NCBI GenBank assembly: GCA_041658605.1 | Contig: JBAZZU010000057.1 | Span: 1-6,174, forward strand | Source of the DNA: JBAZWE01 sp041658605 | GTDB taxonomy: Bacteria > Actinomycetota > Thermoleophilia > BMS3ABIN01 | Length of the DNA stretch: 6,174 nucleotides | Direction of reading: 5' to 3' | Shown: positions 6,017 to 6,174 of the stretch, piece by piece | How positions within the stretch are numbered: position 1 is the first letter of the stretch | How the letters are laid out: each line of letters opens with the position of its first letter | Notes under the pieces: generated by a model | The model's input: the letters and a program-made list of their open reading frames with translations, nothing else | What the model was told of the DNA's origin: nothing | Databases searched by the model: none | Translations under genes and position numbers: made by a program

Positions 6017-6174
6017 GTCGAGTATTTGCAAACATCCTGCAGATTCAATTCGCAAAATGCCAGCTGCTTTCCATATCAAAGATTAAGACGGTCTGTGCAA
6101 GAACTTGCCCTCACATATACCCCCGGATTACGTTGCGCTTCCACATCGCCAAATGTGATGCACGTCAGTTTTAT
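6017..6174. other. Unassigned terminal stretch
   Basis: No RNA gene or recognisable protein was found. On the minus strand a frame enters from the window edge and stays open for 32 codons to a TGA at 6076-6078 (including GDVEAQRNPGVYV). This could be the tail of an upstream gene but matches nothing I know and is short enough to be chance. Confidence 0.3.

Noticed and set aside
6076..6174. C-terminal end of another minus-strand gene
   Set aside because: Only 32 open codons, with no recognisable family motif; left as unassigned.
1..6174. CRISPR array, insertion sequence, rRNA or integrase gene
   Set aside because: No regularly spaced repeats, terminal inverted repeats with a transposase, rRNA motifs, or tyrosine/serine recombinase motifs were found on either strand.

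Overview
This is a bacterial chromosomal window of moderate GC with four protein genes, all on the minus strand, and two tRNA-Leu-related sequences on the plus strand. The source cannot be named from sequence alone. The NAD-dependent (LigA-type) ligase and a tRNA-like gene with an encoded CCA end indicate Bacteria. The ligase wording is loosely like that of Chloroflexota or deep Actinomycetota, but this is a weak impression.

Region by region: (1) 1-2047 is ligA, the NAD-dependent DNA ligase, cut by the window edge inside its C-terminal BRCT domain. (2) 2048-2114 is a short gap with a candidate ligA promoter and a small inverted repeat. (3) 2115-2203 is a tRNA-Leu(CAA)-like gene with a poorly paired acceptor stem, so it may be damaged. 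(4) 2298-4931 encodes an 877-residue membrane-anchored hybrid histidine kinase (sensor, two PAS, HisKA, HATPase, receiver); a hairpin spans its stop codon. (5) 4932-5186 is AT-richer DNA with no recognisable gene. (6) About 5187-5270 is a decayed second copy of the tRNA-Leu sequence. (7) 5287-5981 is a toxin-first toxin-antitoxin operon: a RelE/HigB-like toxin gene interrupted by one in-frame TAG, then an intact XRE-family antitoxin, with a perfect 16-bp palindrome in the promoter. (8) 6017-6174 holds nothing I can assign.

The most notable layout is that the kinase lies alone between two directly repeated tRNA-Leu 3' segments (52 of 59 bases identical, about 3.07 kb apart), with the toxin-antitoxin operon immediately outside the second copy. 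This looks like the remains of tRNA-targeted integration, although no integrase is visible. The second notable point is the toxin: its sequence reads on in the same frame past the TAG into the conserved C-terminal half, while antitoxin and operator look intact. That fits a recently disabled toxin, a sequencing error, or less likely amber readthrough. I do not see a clearly new biological system here.
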